Numbered from the stretch's first letter, positions 1-7,928 are shown. The stretch is 34,547 nt of DNA from Burkholderiales bacterium (GCA_025360385.1 JANYCG010000210.1:1-34547), one strand, 5' to 3'. The notes: generated from the sequence alone by a model not told the origin. Made by a program: numbers and translations.

Positions 1-661
1 GCAACACATGCCGACGCATGATGCGAAAGTTTGAAACGCCGGTCACCCTGGCGGCCTGCACGTATTCTTTGTTGCGCTCCACCAGCGTGGAGCCCCGCAC
101 GGTGCGGGCGTAGGGCACCCAGCCTGACAGCGTGTTGGAGATGATCAATACGCCAAATGCCAGCGAGCCCTGCGCATTGGGGAACAGGGCGCGCCCCACG
201 CCCGCAATCAGCAGGGCAATCAGGATGGCGGGAAAGGACAACATCACGTCGCACAGGCGCATCAAGGCGGTGTCGACCCAGCCGCCCGTGTAGCCCGACA
301 GAAGGCCCAGCGTGACGCCAATGAGCATCGACAGAACCACGGAGGCCACGCCAACGATCAAGGAGATACGCGTGCCGTACATCAACGCTGACAAAATGTC
401 CCGGCCCTGGTTGTCAGTGCCCAGCAGGTACTTGGCGCTGCCTTTGAAGTTGCCGTTGTCCACCCAGGCCGGCGGCAAGCGCGAGTCGCCCAGTTCCAGC
501 GTGGCCAGGTCAAACGGATTGTGGGGTGCCACGTAACCCGCAAAAGTGGCGCAAAAAATGCAGACAAAGGCTACCAGCGCAGCCGCCATGGCCAGCGGAG
601 AGTTTCGAAAGCTGTAGCCAATGTCACCCTGCCACCAGCGGGCGAGGCCTTTAAAAACCAT
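1..661 (-). CDS. dppC: Dipeptide/oligopeptide ABC transporter permease DppC (partial)
   Basis: Inner-membrane permease of a peptide/nickel-type ABC importer, partner of the DppB permease encoded at 3603-4592. Reading the minus strand from the ATG at 661-659 gives an open frame to the window edge (about 220 codons). It starts MVFKGLARWWQGDIGYSF, has a first membrane span at about residues 25-45 (AMAAALVAFVCIFCATF), and then the typical DppC stretch LLGTDNQGRDILSALMYGTR, followed by hydrophobic segments. The ATG directly abuts the TAG stop of the binding-protein gene (662-664), so the two are probably translationally coupled. The C-terminal part with the EAA loop lies partly beyond the left edge. 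Family assignment is confident; the transported substrate is not. Confidence 0.9.
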   Translation of the reverse strand, partial: MVFKGLARWWQGDIGYSFRNSPLAMAAALVAFVCIFCATFAGYVAPHNPFDLATLELGDSRLPPAWVDNGNFKGSAKYLLGTDNQGRDILSALMYGTRISLIVGVASVVLSMLIGVTLGLLSGYTGGWVDTALMRLCDVMLSFPAILIALLIAGVGRALFPNAQGSLAFGVLIISNTLSGWVPYARTVRGSTLVERNKEYVQAARVTGVSNFRIMRRHVL

Positions 662-2242
662 CTATTTGTTCACCTTGATGAACTTCCAGGGCATTTCATT
701 GCCCGGCAATTGCACCATCTCGATGTTTTTCTTGGTGGCCCAACTGAGCGCTTGCTGGTGCAAGGGAATGTGGCCGATGTCATCCTGGTGGATCTTGCTG
801 GCTTCGCGGATCATCGCCATGCGCTTTTTGTCGTCAATCTCCGACGCCACCTGGTTGGTCAACTCATCTATCTTGGCATTGTTGTAGGCCCCCAGATTAA
901 ACTGGCCGCGGCCGCCGTCGCCAGGCGAGGACAAAATTGGGAATAGGACGTTGTGCGCATCCCCGGTGCTGGCACTCCAACCCAGCATGTAGAAGCTGGT
1001 GTCGCGGCGCAAGACTTTCGGAAAATAAGTGCCTTTGGTCTCTACTTCCAGGTTGATTTTGATGCCGACACGCGCCAGGTTGGCAGCGACGGCCTGGCAG
1101 ATGGCTGCATCGTTCACGTAGCGGTCGTTCGGGCAATTGAGCTTGACTTCAAACCCTTGCGGGTACCCCGCTTCGGCCAGCAGCTTTTTCGAGGCTTCCG
1201 GGTCAAATGGCAAACGCTTGGCCAAGTCGGCTGCATAACCCCTGATTTGCGACGGAAACATCACTGCGCTGGGCGTAGCCGCACCACGCATGATGTTTTT
1301 AGCGATAGCGCCTTCGTCAATCGCCTGGAAGAAGGCCTGGCGAACACGTTTGTCCTTGAACGGGTTTTTGCCTTTAACGCTGGAGAATTGCAATTCGTCG
1401 CGTTTCTGGTCCATGCCCAGGAAAATGATGCGCAGCTCAGGGCCCTGCAAGACCTTGAGGCTGGCGATGCCTTTGATGCGCTCGACGTCCTGCACCGGCA
1501 CCGGTTCAATCACGTCCACCTCGCCCGACAGCAATGCCGCCACCAGCGTGCTGGCGTTGCCAATGGGCGTGAAGACCACCTCATCGACATTGCCGTCCAC
1601 TTTGCCCCAGTAATTGCCATTTCGGGAAAAGCTGCTGCGCACATTGGGCTGTCGCTCGCGGGCACGAAACGGACCGGTGCCATTGGCCCGAAACGACGCT
1701 GCGTTTTCAATGCCTTTGCGCCGGTCCACGGGTTTGGTCGCCTGGTTTTCTTCGCACCATTTCTTGCTCATCACAAACCAGGTGGTGAAGGTGTCGGGCA
1801 AGATGGGGAAAGGCAAGGTCGTGATGATGTCAATGGCATGGTCATTGATTTTTTTGATTTCTTTGACCTGGCCGACTTTGTTTTGCACGTCAGAACCAGG
1901 GTCTTTGGCCCGCTCGTAACTGAAGATGACATCGTCCGCCGTGAAGGGTGTGCCATCGTGGAACTTCACGTTTTTGCGCAAGTTAAAACGCCAGACGGTA
2001 GGCCCGGTCTGCTTCCAATCAGTCGCCAAGCCAGGCGTCAGTTTGTAGTCGCGATCCCGGTCTACCAAGGGCTCGTAAACATTGCCCAGCACGGTCAACT
2101 GCAAAGACTCGTTCAGTGAATGGGGGTCCAGCGACAAGGCGTCACCCTGATTGGCGATTCTCAAAGTGACGGCAGATGCTACTAAAGATGTAGTTAACAA
2201 TGCAATAGCCATGGGAACATACAGCATTTTTTTAAAGGTCAT
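662..2242 (-). CDS. dppA: Peptide ABC transporter substrate-binding protein (SBP_bac_5 family)
   Basis: Periplasmic binding protein that delivers peptides or similar solutes to the DppBC permease. The 526-residue product has a signal peptide of about 24 residues (basic MTFKK start, hydrophobic core, AxA-like end SLVASA). The family 5 pattern follows: LDPHSLNES near residue 40, the GLATDWKQTG segment, and VKFHDGTPFTADDVIFSYER near residue 95. The length is normal for DppA/OppA. A good ribosome site (rc TTTTAGGAGATA) precedes the ATG. It sits between an M20 hydrolase gene and dppC in one minus-strand operon. The signal-peptide codons contain a probable copy of an AT-rich dispersed repeat (2170-2212). 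The ligand could be a dipeptide, an acylated amino acid or glutathione; the sequence does not decide. Confidence 0.92.
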   Translation of the reverse strand: MTFKKMLYVPMAIALLTTSLVASAVTLRIANQGDALSLDPHSLNESLQLTVLGNVYEPLVDRDRDYKLTPGLATDWKQTGPTVWRFNLRKNVKFHDGTPFTADDVIFSYERAKDPGSDVQNKVGQVKEIKKINDHAIDIITTLPFPILPDTFTTWFVMSKKWCEENQATKPVDRRKGIENAASFRANGTGPFRARERQPNVRSSFSRNGNYWGKVDGNVDEVVFTPIGNASTLVAALLSGEVDVIEPVPVQDVERIKGIASLKVLQGPELRIIFLGMDQKRDELQFSSVKGKNPFKDKRVRQAFFQAIDEGAIAKNIMRGAATPSAVMFPSQIRGYAADLAKRLPFDPEASKKLLAEAGYPQGFEVKLNCPNDRYVNDAAICQAVAANLARVGIKINLEVETKGTYFPKVLRRDTSFYMLGWSASTGDAHNVLFPILSSPGDGGRGQFNLGAYNNAKIDELTNQVASEIDDKKRMAMIREASKIHQDDIGHIPLHQQALSWATKKNIEMVQLPGNEMPWKFIKVNK

Positions 2243-2325
2243 GGCAAATATCTCCTAAAAATCGCAAATTCGAAGCGTTGAAACAAACCGGCCAGCGGTG
2301 GCAGGGTTCGAGTTAAAAAAGCCAC

Positions 2326-3603
2326 TCAGAGCGGCATGCCTTGCTCCACCAGGCTGGCATGTAATGCCGACCCCAGCGGCAGAATATCGTCGTTGAAATC
2401 ATAACGGCTGTTGTGCACATTGCAGCTGCCGACACCACCTTGCCCATTGGCGTCCACGGCGCCCTGCCCAATGCGCAAATACGCGCCGGGCTTGGCCTGC
2501 AACATGAATGAAAAGTCTTCAGCGCCCATGCTGGGTTCCATATTGCGGACTACCCGGTCGGCACCGACCAGCGTCTGCGCCACGTCAGCCGCAAACACGG
2601 CCTCTGGCGCGGAGTTGATGGTGGCCGGATAGCTGCGCTGGTAGGTCACGCGGGCGCTGGCACCAAAGCCCTGCGCGACCGCCGTGCACAACTCGGTCAG
2701 GCGGCGCTCCAGCATGGCCTGCACGCTGGGGTTAAAGGTGCGCACAGTGCCAATCAACAGGGCGCTGCCAGGTATCACGCTGTTGGCGCCGAGTTCACCC
2801 GCCCGCATGGCGCAAATGCTGATCACGGCATTGTCAATCGGCCGCACATTGCGCGACACAATGCTCTGGATGGCCGTGATGATGTGCGCCGCCACCACCA
2901 CCGGATCCACGCAGTTGTAGGCGTGTGCGCCATGTCCGCCCAGGCCAGTGATTTCAATGCTGAGTTTGTCTGAGGCCGCCATCATGGGGCCGGGGTTGAC
3001 GCCAATGGTGCCGGGACGCATAGCTGGCCAGTTGTGCATGCCGTAGACCGACTGCACCGGGAAGCGCTCAAACAGCCCGTCGTCCATCATGGCCTTGGCA
3101 CCGGCATAACCTTCTTCGCCGGGCTGGAAAATCAACACCGCCGTGCCGTCAAAATTGCGCGTCTCGGCCAGGTAACGCGCTGCACCCATCAGCATGGCAG
3201 TGTGGCCGTCATGGCCGCAGGCATGCATCAAGCCTTGTGTGGCGGACTTCCAGCCAAAGTCGTTGTGCTCGGGCATGGGCAGGGCATCCATGTCGGCACG
3301 CAGGCCCATCATTTTTCCGCTCGAGTTTTTGCGGCCTTGAATGGTGGCAACCACGCCGGTTTTGCCAAGGCCGGTGTGAACGGCATCGACGCCACATAGC
3401 TTCAAGCCCTCGGCCACACGCTGGCTGGTGTAAGTCTCTTCAAACCCCAGCTCAGGATGGGCGTGCAGGTCGCGCCGGAAAGCGGTGAGTTCAGGATGAA
3501 ATTGTGCAATATGCGCAAACGCACGGCCACTGATGGTCAGCGTGGCAGACTGGCCCCTGAATACCGTGTTTGCCGTTTTTGAATTGGTTGAAAAATCGAC
3601 CAT
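2326..3603 (-). CDS. M20-family metal-dependent amidohydrolase (hippurate hydrolase/N-acyl amino acid deacylase type)
   Basis: Cytoplasmic zinc or manganese hydrolase that cleaves N-acyl amino acids or small peptides. The 425-residue protein shows the M20D motifs: RRDLHAHPELGFEE (residues 44-57), GLRADMDALP (100-109) with the metal aspartate region, HACGHDGH (127-134, metal-binding Cys129 and His131) and FQPGEEG (159-165) with the catalytic Glu pair, then a dimerisation domain. There is no signal peptide. The ATG at 3603 overlaps the TGA of dppB by one base (TGATG). A TTG one codon upstream is open but less likely. Its place inside the transporter operon, between permease and binding protein, suggests it hydrolyses the imported solute. 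About 30 residues precede the usual family start. The exact substrate is not known. Confidence 0.9.
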   Translation of the reverse strand: MVDFSTNSKTANTVFRGQSATLTISGRAFAHIAQFHPELTAFRRDLHAHPELGFEETYTSQRVAEGLKLCGVDAVHTGLGKTGVVATIQGRKNSSGKMMGLRADMDALPMPEHNDFGWKSATQGLMHACGHDGHTAMLMGAARYLAETRNFDGTAVLIFQPGEEGYAGAKAMMDDGLFERFPVQSVYGMHNWPAMRPGTIGVNPGPMMAASDKLSIEITGLGGHGAHAYNCVDPVVVAAHIITAIQSIVSRNVRPIDNAVISICAMRAGELGANSVIPGSALLIGTVRTFNPSVQAMLERRLTELCTAVAQGFGASARVTYQRSYPATINSAPEAVFAADVAQTLVGADRVVRNMEPSMGAEDFSFMLQAKPGAYLRIGQGAVDANGQGGVGSCNVHNSRYDFNDDILPLGSALHASLVEQGMPL

Positions 3604-4592
3604 CAATGACCTCCAGCTTTGCCGTCATTGGCAACCCGCAGACGCGGATCCACGGCGAAATAAAGCAGATCAACCGTCAGGTTAATCAGCACAAAAATCA
3701 GGGCAATCAGGCACAAATAGGCCGCCATCACCGGGATGTCGGCAAACGTCACCGCCTGGATGAATAAAAGCCCCATGCCGGGCCATTGAAACACGGTCTC
3801 GGTGATGATGGCAAACGCAATCAGACCGCCCAGCTGCAAACCAGTGATCGTCATCACCGGCACCAGCGTATTTTTAAGCGCATGGCCAAAATGGATGGCG
3901 CGGTTGGACAGGCCCCTCGCACGCGCAAACTTGATGTAGTCCGTGCGCAGCACTTCCAGCATTTCAGAGCGCACCAAGCGCATGATGAGCGTGAGCTGGA
4001 ACACCGCCAGCGTGATGGCCGGCAGCACGATGTGGTGCCAGCCGTCCGCTGTTAACAAGCCGCTGCTCCACCAGCCGAATTTAATCGTGTCACCACGGCC
4101 AAAACTGGGGAACCAGCCCAACACCACGGCGAACAGCAAGATCAGCAAAATGCCGATCAAGAAGGTGGGCAAGGACACCCCAATCAGCGAAATCGTCATG
4201 AACACCTGGCTCAAAACGCTGTTGCGCTTGAGCGCCGTGTAAACACCCATGGGGATGCCAATGACCAAGGCCAGCATTGCAGCGACCAGAGCCAGTTCAA
4301 GGGTGGCAGGAAAGCGCTCAGAAATTAGCCGTGACACCTTGGCACCCTGGCGCAGCGAAAGGCCAAATTCCCCCTGCATGGCATTGAGCAAAAAATGCCA
4401 ATATTGAATGAAGAAAGGCTGATCCAAACCGAGGTCAGAACGCAGTTGCGCGATTTGGTCCGGCTTGGCATCTTGCCCCAGCAAAAACACCACCGGATCG
4501 CCCACATACTGGAACAGCATGAACGCAATAAACGCCACCACCACCATCACGATGACGGCTTGGAACAGGCGCTGGAGGATGAAGGCGAACAT
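3603..4592 (-). CDS. dppB: Dipeptide/oligopeptide ABC transporter permease DppB
   Basis: First gene of the minus-strand peptide-uptake operon; inner-membrane permease pairing with DppC. The 329 residues are the usual length. The first membrane segment (about 9-30) is followed by the periplasmic loop with DLGLDQPFFIQYWHFLLN, typical of DppB. Further spans lie at about 98-118, 130-160, 185-207, 245-265 and 285-310. The EAA contact loop for the ATPase is at about 210-240 (LRTDYIKFARARGLSNRAIHFGHALKN, shown here only as its family signature). The upstream ribosome site is weak. The ATPase genes (dppD/F) are not in the window and probably lie beyond dppC. A perfect palindrome 50 bp upstream may be its operator. 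Confidence 0.93.
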   Translation of the reverse strand: MFAFILQRLFQAVIVMVVVAFIAFMLFQYVGDPVVFLLGQDAKPDQIAQLRSDLGLDQPFFIQYWHFLLNAMQGEFGLSLRQGAKVSRLISERFPATLELALVAAMLALVIGIPMGVYTALKRNSVLSQVFMTISLIGVSLPTFLIGILLILLFAVVLGWFPSFGRGDTIKFGWWSSGLLTADGWHHIVLPAITLAVFQLTLIMRLVRSEMLEVLRTDYIKFARARGLSNRAIHFGHALKNTLVPVMTITGLQLGGLIAFAIITETVFQWPGMGLLFIQAVTFADIPVMAAYLCLIALIFVLINLTVDLLYFAVDPRLRVANDGKAGGH

Positions 4593-4641
4593 GGGCTTGA
4601 ATTTACCAGAGCAATGGCCCTGCCGATACGGGAGTTTCCAT

Positions 4642-4653
4642 GACCGATCGGTC
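4642..4653. promoter_or_regulatory. Perfect 12-bp palindrome GACCGATCGGTC upstream of dppB
   Basis: GACCGATCGGTC reads the same on both strands and lies about 50 bp upstream of the dppB start, between the porin terminator and the operon. On the operon strand it reads TAGACCGATCGGTCAT, a shape common among TetR-family operators. No regulator gene is adjacent, so the binding protein is unknown. Confidence 0.45.
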
Positions 4654-4730
4654 TATTGGCACAGAGAAGCTCGCCTGTTGCAGGGTCGGGCGCGAACCAC
4701 GACGGCGAGGACCCACAAGGCAGTGCCAAA

Positions 4731-4766
4731 GAAAAAGCCACACTGCCCGAAGACAGTGTGGCTTTC
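4731..4766 (-). terminator. Rho-independent terminator of the porin gene
   Basis: A perfect 12-bp stem (AAAGCCACACTG at 4734-4745 with CAGTGTGGCTTT at 4754-4765) closes an 8-nt loop. On the minus strand it runs straight into a T tract (GGCTTTTTC). It lies 40 bp past the porin stop, as expected for a strongly expressed outer-membrane protein. It separates the porin from the peptide-transport operon. Confidence 0.88.
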
Positions 4767-4805
4767 AAACAATTCAAACAAAGGCCGTGTTAAACGGCCG
4801 TCTGT

Positions 4806-5984
4806 TTAGAACGTGTGTTGCAGGCCCAAGCCGAGTTGGGTTGGGTTGGTGCCAGCCAAAACGCCGGTTTGGCCAGGAGCCGTGTCGACCACGTAGTCAG
4901 CATAAATGGCGGTACGCTTGGACAGCGCATAGGTCGTGCCGATGTTGACCATTTGGGCAACAGTGCCGCTGCCGAACGTGCCGCCGCTGACTGAGCGGTT
5001 ACCAAACTTGATGTAAGGCTTGAATGCACCCAGGTTGCCCATGACCGTCACGCCAACGGCTTGCGCATCGGTGAAGTTGACGGCGAATGCGCTGCCATTG
5101 GTGGCTGCGCCTTCTTTTTGGTAACCCAAACCAAGGGCAATCATGCCGAAGTTGTACACGCCACCCAAGGTCATCAAGGTACCGGTGTTCGGGCTAGCAG
5201 CGGTGCCGCCGGCATTGCTCCAGGCGAAACCTGCAGTGATCGGGCCGTTGGCGTACATGGCTTGCAGGCCGGTGGTTGCGCCGTCGCCAGCTGCGCCAGC
5301 AACACCACCAAAGGCGTACTGGGCTTGAGCGGTGAAGCCGCCAAAGTTAGGCGACAGGTAAGTCACGCCGTTCACAACGCGGGTCACGTCTTGACCGGTG
5401 GTGGTAGCAGTGGCTGCATTTGCGCCTGGGCTTGTGCCAGCAACGAGGGGTGCAGGAGCTTGGGAGTTAAAACCGCCACCGATGGTGGAAACTGCTTGAC
5501 CTGCGCCGCCGCGGGTTGGGTTTGCAGCAAACCATGGGTTGGTGTTGTTGGCAATCGAGCCAGAGCCAGAGAACAACAAGCCGCCGCCGAAGAAGCCGCT
5601 GTAGCAACCGCTTTGGTCAATGGTGCAAACCACACCAATGGTGGTGGTGCCTTGACGGCCCAAACGCAATTCGCCCCAGCCGCCAGACAAGCCCATCCAG
5701 GCGCCACGGTTGAACAAGCCATTGCCAGACGTGCCGCCGTTGACCATGCTAGGTTGCATTTCGAGCAAGAAGTTGGCTTTGTTGCCGCCGCCCATGTCTT
5801 CCACGCCGACGAAACGCAGGCGTGAAGCGCCGTATAGGCCGCCGGCCAGGTTGGTGGAAGCCACGCCGGTGGTTGAGGTCGACACAGCCAAGCCAGCGTC
5901 AAGCTGACCCGAAATGGTCACGGAAGATTGCGCGAATGCGCCGGTAGCTGCCAGGGCAGCCAGTGCTACGAGAGTTTTTTTCAT
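4806..5984 (-). CDS. Trimeric general porin (Burkholderiales OmpC-like, Porin_4 type)
   Basis: Outer-membrane beta-barrel channel for small hydrophilic solutes. The 392-residue precursor has a classic signal peptide (MKKTLVALAALAATGAFA, cleavage before Gln19). The mature start SSVTISGQLDAGLAV and the repeated alternating strands with LRFVGVEDMGGG, GAWMGLSGGWGELRLGRQ and NFGGFTAQAQYAFG are typical of Comamonadaceae porins. The protein ends in the barrel-assembly signal GLGLQHTF with terminal Phe. The ribosome site (rc CCTTGGAGAAAC) is good. The transcript appears monocistronic, with its own terminator at 4731-4766. Channel selectivity cannot be read from the sequence. Confidence 0.93.
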   Translation of the reverse strand: MKKTLVALAALAATGAFAQSSVTISGQLDAGLAVSTSTTGVASTNLAGGLYGASRLRFVGVEDMGGGNKANFLLEMQPSMVNGGTSGNGLFNRGAWMGLSGGWGELRLGRQGTTTIGVVCTIDQSGCYSGFFGGGLLFSGSGSIANNTNPWFAANPTRGGAGQAVSTIGGGFNSQAPAPLVAGTSPGANAATATTTGQDVTRVVNGVTYLSPNFGGFTAQAQYAFGGVAGAAGDGATTGLQAMYANGPITAGFAWSNAGGTAASPNTGTLMTLGGVYNFGMIALGLGYQKEGAATNGSAFAVNFTDAQAVGVTVMGNLGAFKPYIKFGNRSVSGGTFGSGTVAQMVNIGTTYALSKRTAIYADYVVDTAPGQTGVLAGTNPTQLGLGLQHTF

Positions 5985-6214
5985 TTCAAAGTTTCTCCAA
6001 GGTTAAACATAGGGCGCCGAAGATGAGATTCGAGAGTTTCGGCTCCCCGGGCCAACCTCCTGTTTAAGGAAGTTGGGTCTATTGAAACAGACGCCGGGGG
6101 GCTTGGCAAAGAGTTTGGCTTTAAAACCGCTTAAATCTTGCACTTTCGTTGTGGGTGTGCAACAGCTTGGTTTTGGTGGCGTTGCCTGAGGGTGCGCACA
6201 AGGCAGTCCAAGGA
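5985..6214. other. Intergenic region between the porin and the Phd-PIN remnant
   Basis: About 230 bp of divergent upstream sequence. The porin leader should lie here. An imperfect inverted repeat (AACCTCCT...AGGAAGTT, about 6054-6074) could fold in the 5' untranslated region of the porin mRNA. I see no clear -35/-10 pair and no gene. Confidence 0.5.
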
Positions 6215-6239
6215 ATTGTTATACAACTTGTATGACAAT
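6215..6239. promoter_or_regulatory. Operator-like inverted repeat upstream of the Phd-PIN remnant
   Basis: ATTGTTATACAA (6215-6226), one central C, then TTGTATGACAAT (6228-6239): 12-bp arms with a single mismatch. It lies 23 bp before the likely ATG of the antitoxin fragment. Phd/YefM antitoxins usually autoregulate through palindromes of this kind at this place, so it is probably the surviving operator of the decayed module. An alternative in-frame ATG (6232) falls inside the palindrome and is rejected as a start. Confidence 0.65.
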
Positions 6240-6261
6240 ATTAAAAACTCAAGGCGTGGGC

Positions 6262-6561
6262 ATGAATGCAGTCACAAATGCGGTGAATTCAGCCGTCACT
6301 TCGCGGGAAGTCATCCACAACTTTGCCGCCGTGGCAGCCCGTGTGGCTGCGGGTGAAGAGCTGACGGTGACGCGTTACGGAAAGCCGCTGCTTAAGCTGG
6401 TGCAGGTGGCCAAACACCATTGCCGTGTCTGGGACGCCCCCATCATCGCGGTGTGCGCCGAGCATGGCGTGAAGGCGATGTATTCCGAAGAATTGGGTTC
6501 CTTGAAGCGGCCCTTGGGCGTCCAAGTGGTCAATCCGTTTGCCGAGCTGGAAAAAGCATGA
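6262..6561 (+). pseudogene. Fossil toxin-antitoxin module: Phd/YefM antitoxin N-terminus fused to a PIN toxin C-terminus
   Basis: A 99-codon open frame made of two unlike halves. Residues 1-50 look like a Phd/YefM antitoxin DNA-binding domain (SREVIHNFAAVAARVAAG, then [18 protein letters not shown], the TxxGKPxxxL antitoxin signature). From about residue 56 it reads [15 protein letters not shown]...MYSEELG...LGVQVVNPF, which is the end of a VapC-like PIN ribonuclease (family pattern WDALI...A...YSEDL...G..VVNPF). The antitoxin's toxin-binding tail and the PIN N-terminus with its first catalytic aspartates are missing. The simplest reading is one in-frame deletion joining two neighbouring genes. 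The DNA-binding half could still bind the operator. Its TGA overlaps the coq7 ATG (ATGA). Confidence 0.8.
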
Positions 6562-7193
6562 TCGATGCCCTGTTGAAAAACGCCGATGCCGCCTTGCGCA
6601 CCCTGTTTGCGCCGCCGCACGCAAGCCGGGCCTGCCCCACTGTGCCCGAGCCGGCCACATCCATGGCGCCCGTCGCTTTGACGCCCGCTGAAAAAGCCCA
6701 TGCCGGCGCGTTGATGCGAATCAACCATGTGGGCGAAGTGTGTGCCCAAGCGCTGTATGCCGCGCAGGCGCTGGCCACCCAGGACGACGCGCTGCGAGCG
6801 CATTTTGCGGCTGCCAGCAAAGAAGAAGCCGACCATTTGGCCTGGACGTCGGCGCGCCTGGCTGAGTTGGGTGCCCGGCCTTCCCTGCTCAACCCGCTGT
6901 GGTACGCCGGCGCGTTTGCCATGGGCCTGGTGGCGGGCCGTTTTGGCGACAAATTCAGCCTGGGTTTTGTGGAAGAGACTGAAACTCAGGTGGCCGCGCA
7001 CCTGCATAGCCACATGACACTGCTGCCCGAAAGTGATGCCGCCTCGCGCGCCATCGTGGCGCAGATGCGCGACGATGAAGCCCGCCACGCGGCGGATGCC
7101 AAAAACTCGGGGGCCTTGGCGTTGCCGCAGCCTGTGAAAGACGTGATGCAGGCGGCCGCCAAAGTGATGACGACGGTGGCTTACCGGATTTAA
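6558..7193 (+). CDS. coq7: Ubiquinone biosynthesis hydroxylase Coq7 (3-demethoxyubiquinol 3-hydroxylase)
   Basis: Di-iron monooxygenase of aerobic ubiquinone synthesis that adds the last ring hydroxyl before the final methylation; peripheral on the inner membrane. The 211-residue protein carries the six expected ligands in order: Glu60 (NHVGEVCAQ), Glu90 and His93 (EEADHLAW), Glu142 (VEETETQV), Glu174 and His177 (DDEARHA). The length matches bacterial Coq7. The open frame extends upstream, but the ATG at 6558, overlapping the stop of the Phd-PIN remnant (ATGA) behind GGAAAAAG, gives the normal family start [10 protein letters not shown]. Transcription probably begins upstream of the remnant, so the fossil may now serve as a leader cistron for coq7. 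Confidence 0.93.
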   Translation: MIDALLKNADAALRTLFAPPHASRACPTVPEPATSMAPVALTPAEKAHAGALMRINHVGEVCAQALYAAQALATQDDALRAHFAAASKEEADHLAWTSARLAELGARPSLLNPLWYAGAFAMGLVAGRFGDKFSLGFVEETETQVAAHLHSHMTLLPESDAASRAIVAQMRDDEARHAADAKNSGALALPQPVKDVMQAAAKVMTTVAYRI

Positions 7194-7263
7194 CCGTAGC
7201 CTGGAAAACCTGCGACCTGCCCGGCTTGCGATTCGCCAATTCGGCAAATACTATATTTTATAG

Positions 7264-7306
7264 AGCAAGCTATTCATATTTGACGGGGATTTTGACACCA
7301 TTTCCC
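7264..7306 (+). repeat. AT-rich dispersed repeat, intergenic copy between coq7 and the OsmC gene
   Basis: AGCAAGCTATTCATATTTGA followed by CGGGGATTTTGACACCATTT matches the other copies (16217-16259, 26278-26321, 21047-21090) in the order AGCTA, CATATT, TGACGGG and an AT-rich tail. Confidence 0.6.
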
Positions 7307-7312
7307 GTCAAA
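7279..7312. terminator. Possible bidirectional terminator hairpin between convergent genes
   Basis: TTTGACGGG (7279-7287) pairs perfectly with CCCGTCAAA (7304-7312) around a 16-nt loop, just past coq7 and 8 bp from the stop of the convergent OsmC gene. There is no strong T tract, so termination is an inference. It overlaps a copy of the AT-rich repeat. Confidence 0.45.
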
Positions 7313-7320
7313 GCTGTGTT

Positions 7321-7770
7321 TCAAGCCTCGTTCAGCTCAAAACTGGTGGTAATGGCCGCCGTCTTGCCCAGCATGATGCTGGCCGAGCAATATTTGTCGT
7401 GGCTCATCGCAATCGCCCGCTCCACCGCAAGCGCAGGAATACCCTTGCCCGTCACGCTGAAATGCATGTGGATGGCGGTAAAAACCTTGGGGTCTGTTTC
7501 GGCACGTGTGCTGGTGAGCTTGACGGTGCAGCCCGACACAGCGTGGCGACCGCGTTTCAAAATCAAGACCACGTCATAACAGGTGCAGCCCCCAGCGCCG
7601 GCCAAAAAGGTTTCCATCGGGCGCGGCGCCAGGTTCTGGCCGCCGTTATCGGGTTGGGCGGCGTCGGGCGCGCCGTCCATCACCACGGTATGGCCGCTGC
7701 CGGTTTCGGCCAAAAAGCCCATGCCCGAGCGGGTGCCCGAGTGCCCTGTCCAACTGACCAAACATTCCAT
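7321..7770 (-). CDS. OsmC/YhfA-family peroxiredoxin-like protein
   Basis: Cytoplasmic OsmC-fold protein; the family reduces organic hydroperoxides through two cysteines, although YhfA-type members are poorly characterised. From the ATG at 7770 (ribosome site AGAAGGAATT) it has 149 residues. It starts MECLVSWTGHSG, has the VMDGAP segment and NLAPRPMETFLAGAGGCTCYDVV with Cys62 (and Cys64), and later DKYCSASIMLGKTA with Cys128. The frame is open for a further 71 codons upstream (to 7983) and includes an ATG at 7863, but that ATG lacks a ribosome site and the extra sequence does not resemble the family. It is divergent from ilvA and convergent with coq7. Confidence 0.88.
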   Translation of the reverse strand: MECLVSWTGHSGTRSGMGFLAETGSGHTVVMDGAPDAAQPDNGGQNLAPRPMETFLAGAGGCTCYDVVLILKRGRHAVSGCTVKLTSTRAETDPKVFTAIHMHFSVTGKGIPALAVERAIAMSHDKYCSASIMLGKTAAITTSFELNEA

Positions 7771-7884
7771 GGTGTCCAATTCCTTCTGTGCCTCTGGATG
7801 ATTCAAATCGCCGCGCAATTGTCGCAGCCCCAGCGGTTTATCATCCCCTGCCTCAACTTTCATGTTTTTGGGACGCAACGCACA

Positions 7885-7918
7885 CCATAGCTTGAAAGTT
7901 TGTTTTTTCAAGCTATGG
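7885..7918. promoter_or_regulatory. Perfect 13-bp hairpin immediately upstream of ilvA
   Basis: CCATAGCTTGAAA (7885-7897) and TTTCAAGCTATGG (7906-7918) enclose an 8-nt T-rich loop. The ilvA ATG follows 10 bases after the stem, and the GGAAAG that would act as ribosome site starts at the foot of the stem. It could be an mRNA structure controlling ilvA translation or an operator shared with the divergent OsmC gene. Confidence 0.6.
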
Positions 7919-7928
7919 AAAGCCTCAG

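Noticed and set aside
953-2119. 388-codon plus-strand frame across dppA
   Set aside because: It lies antisense to a binding protein with clear family motifs; composition is that of a shadow frame.
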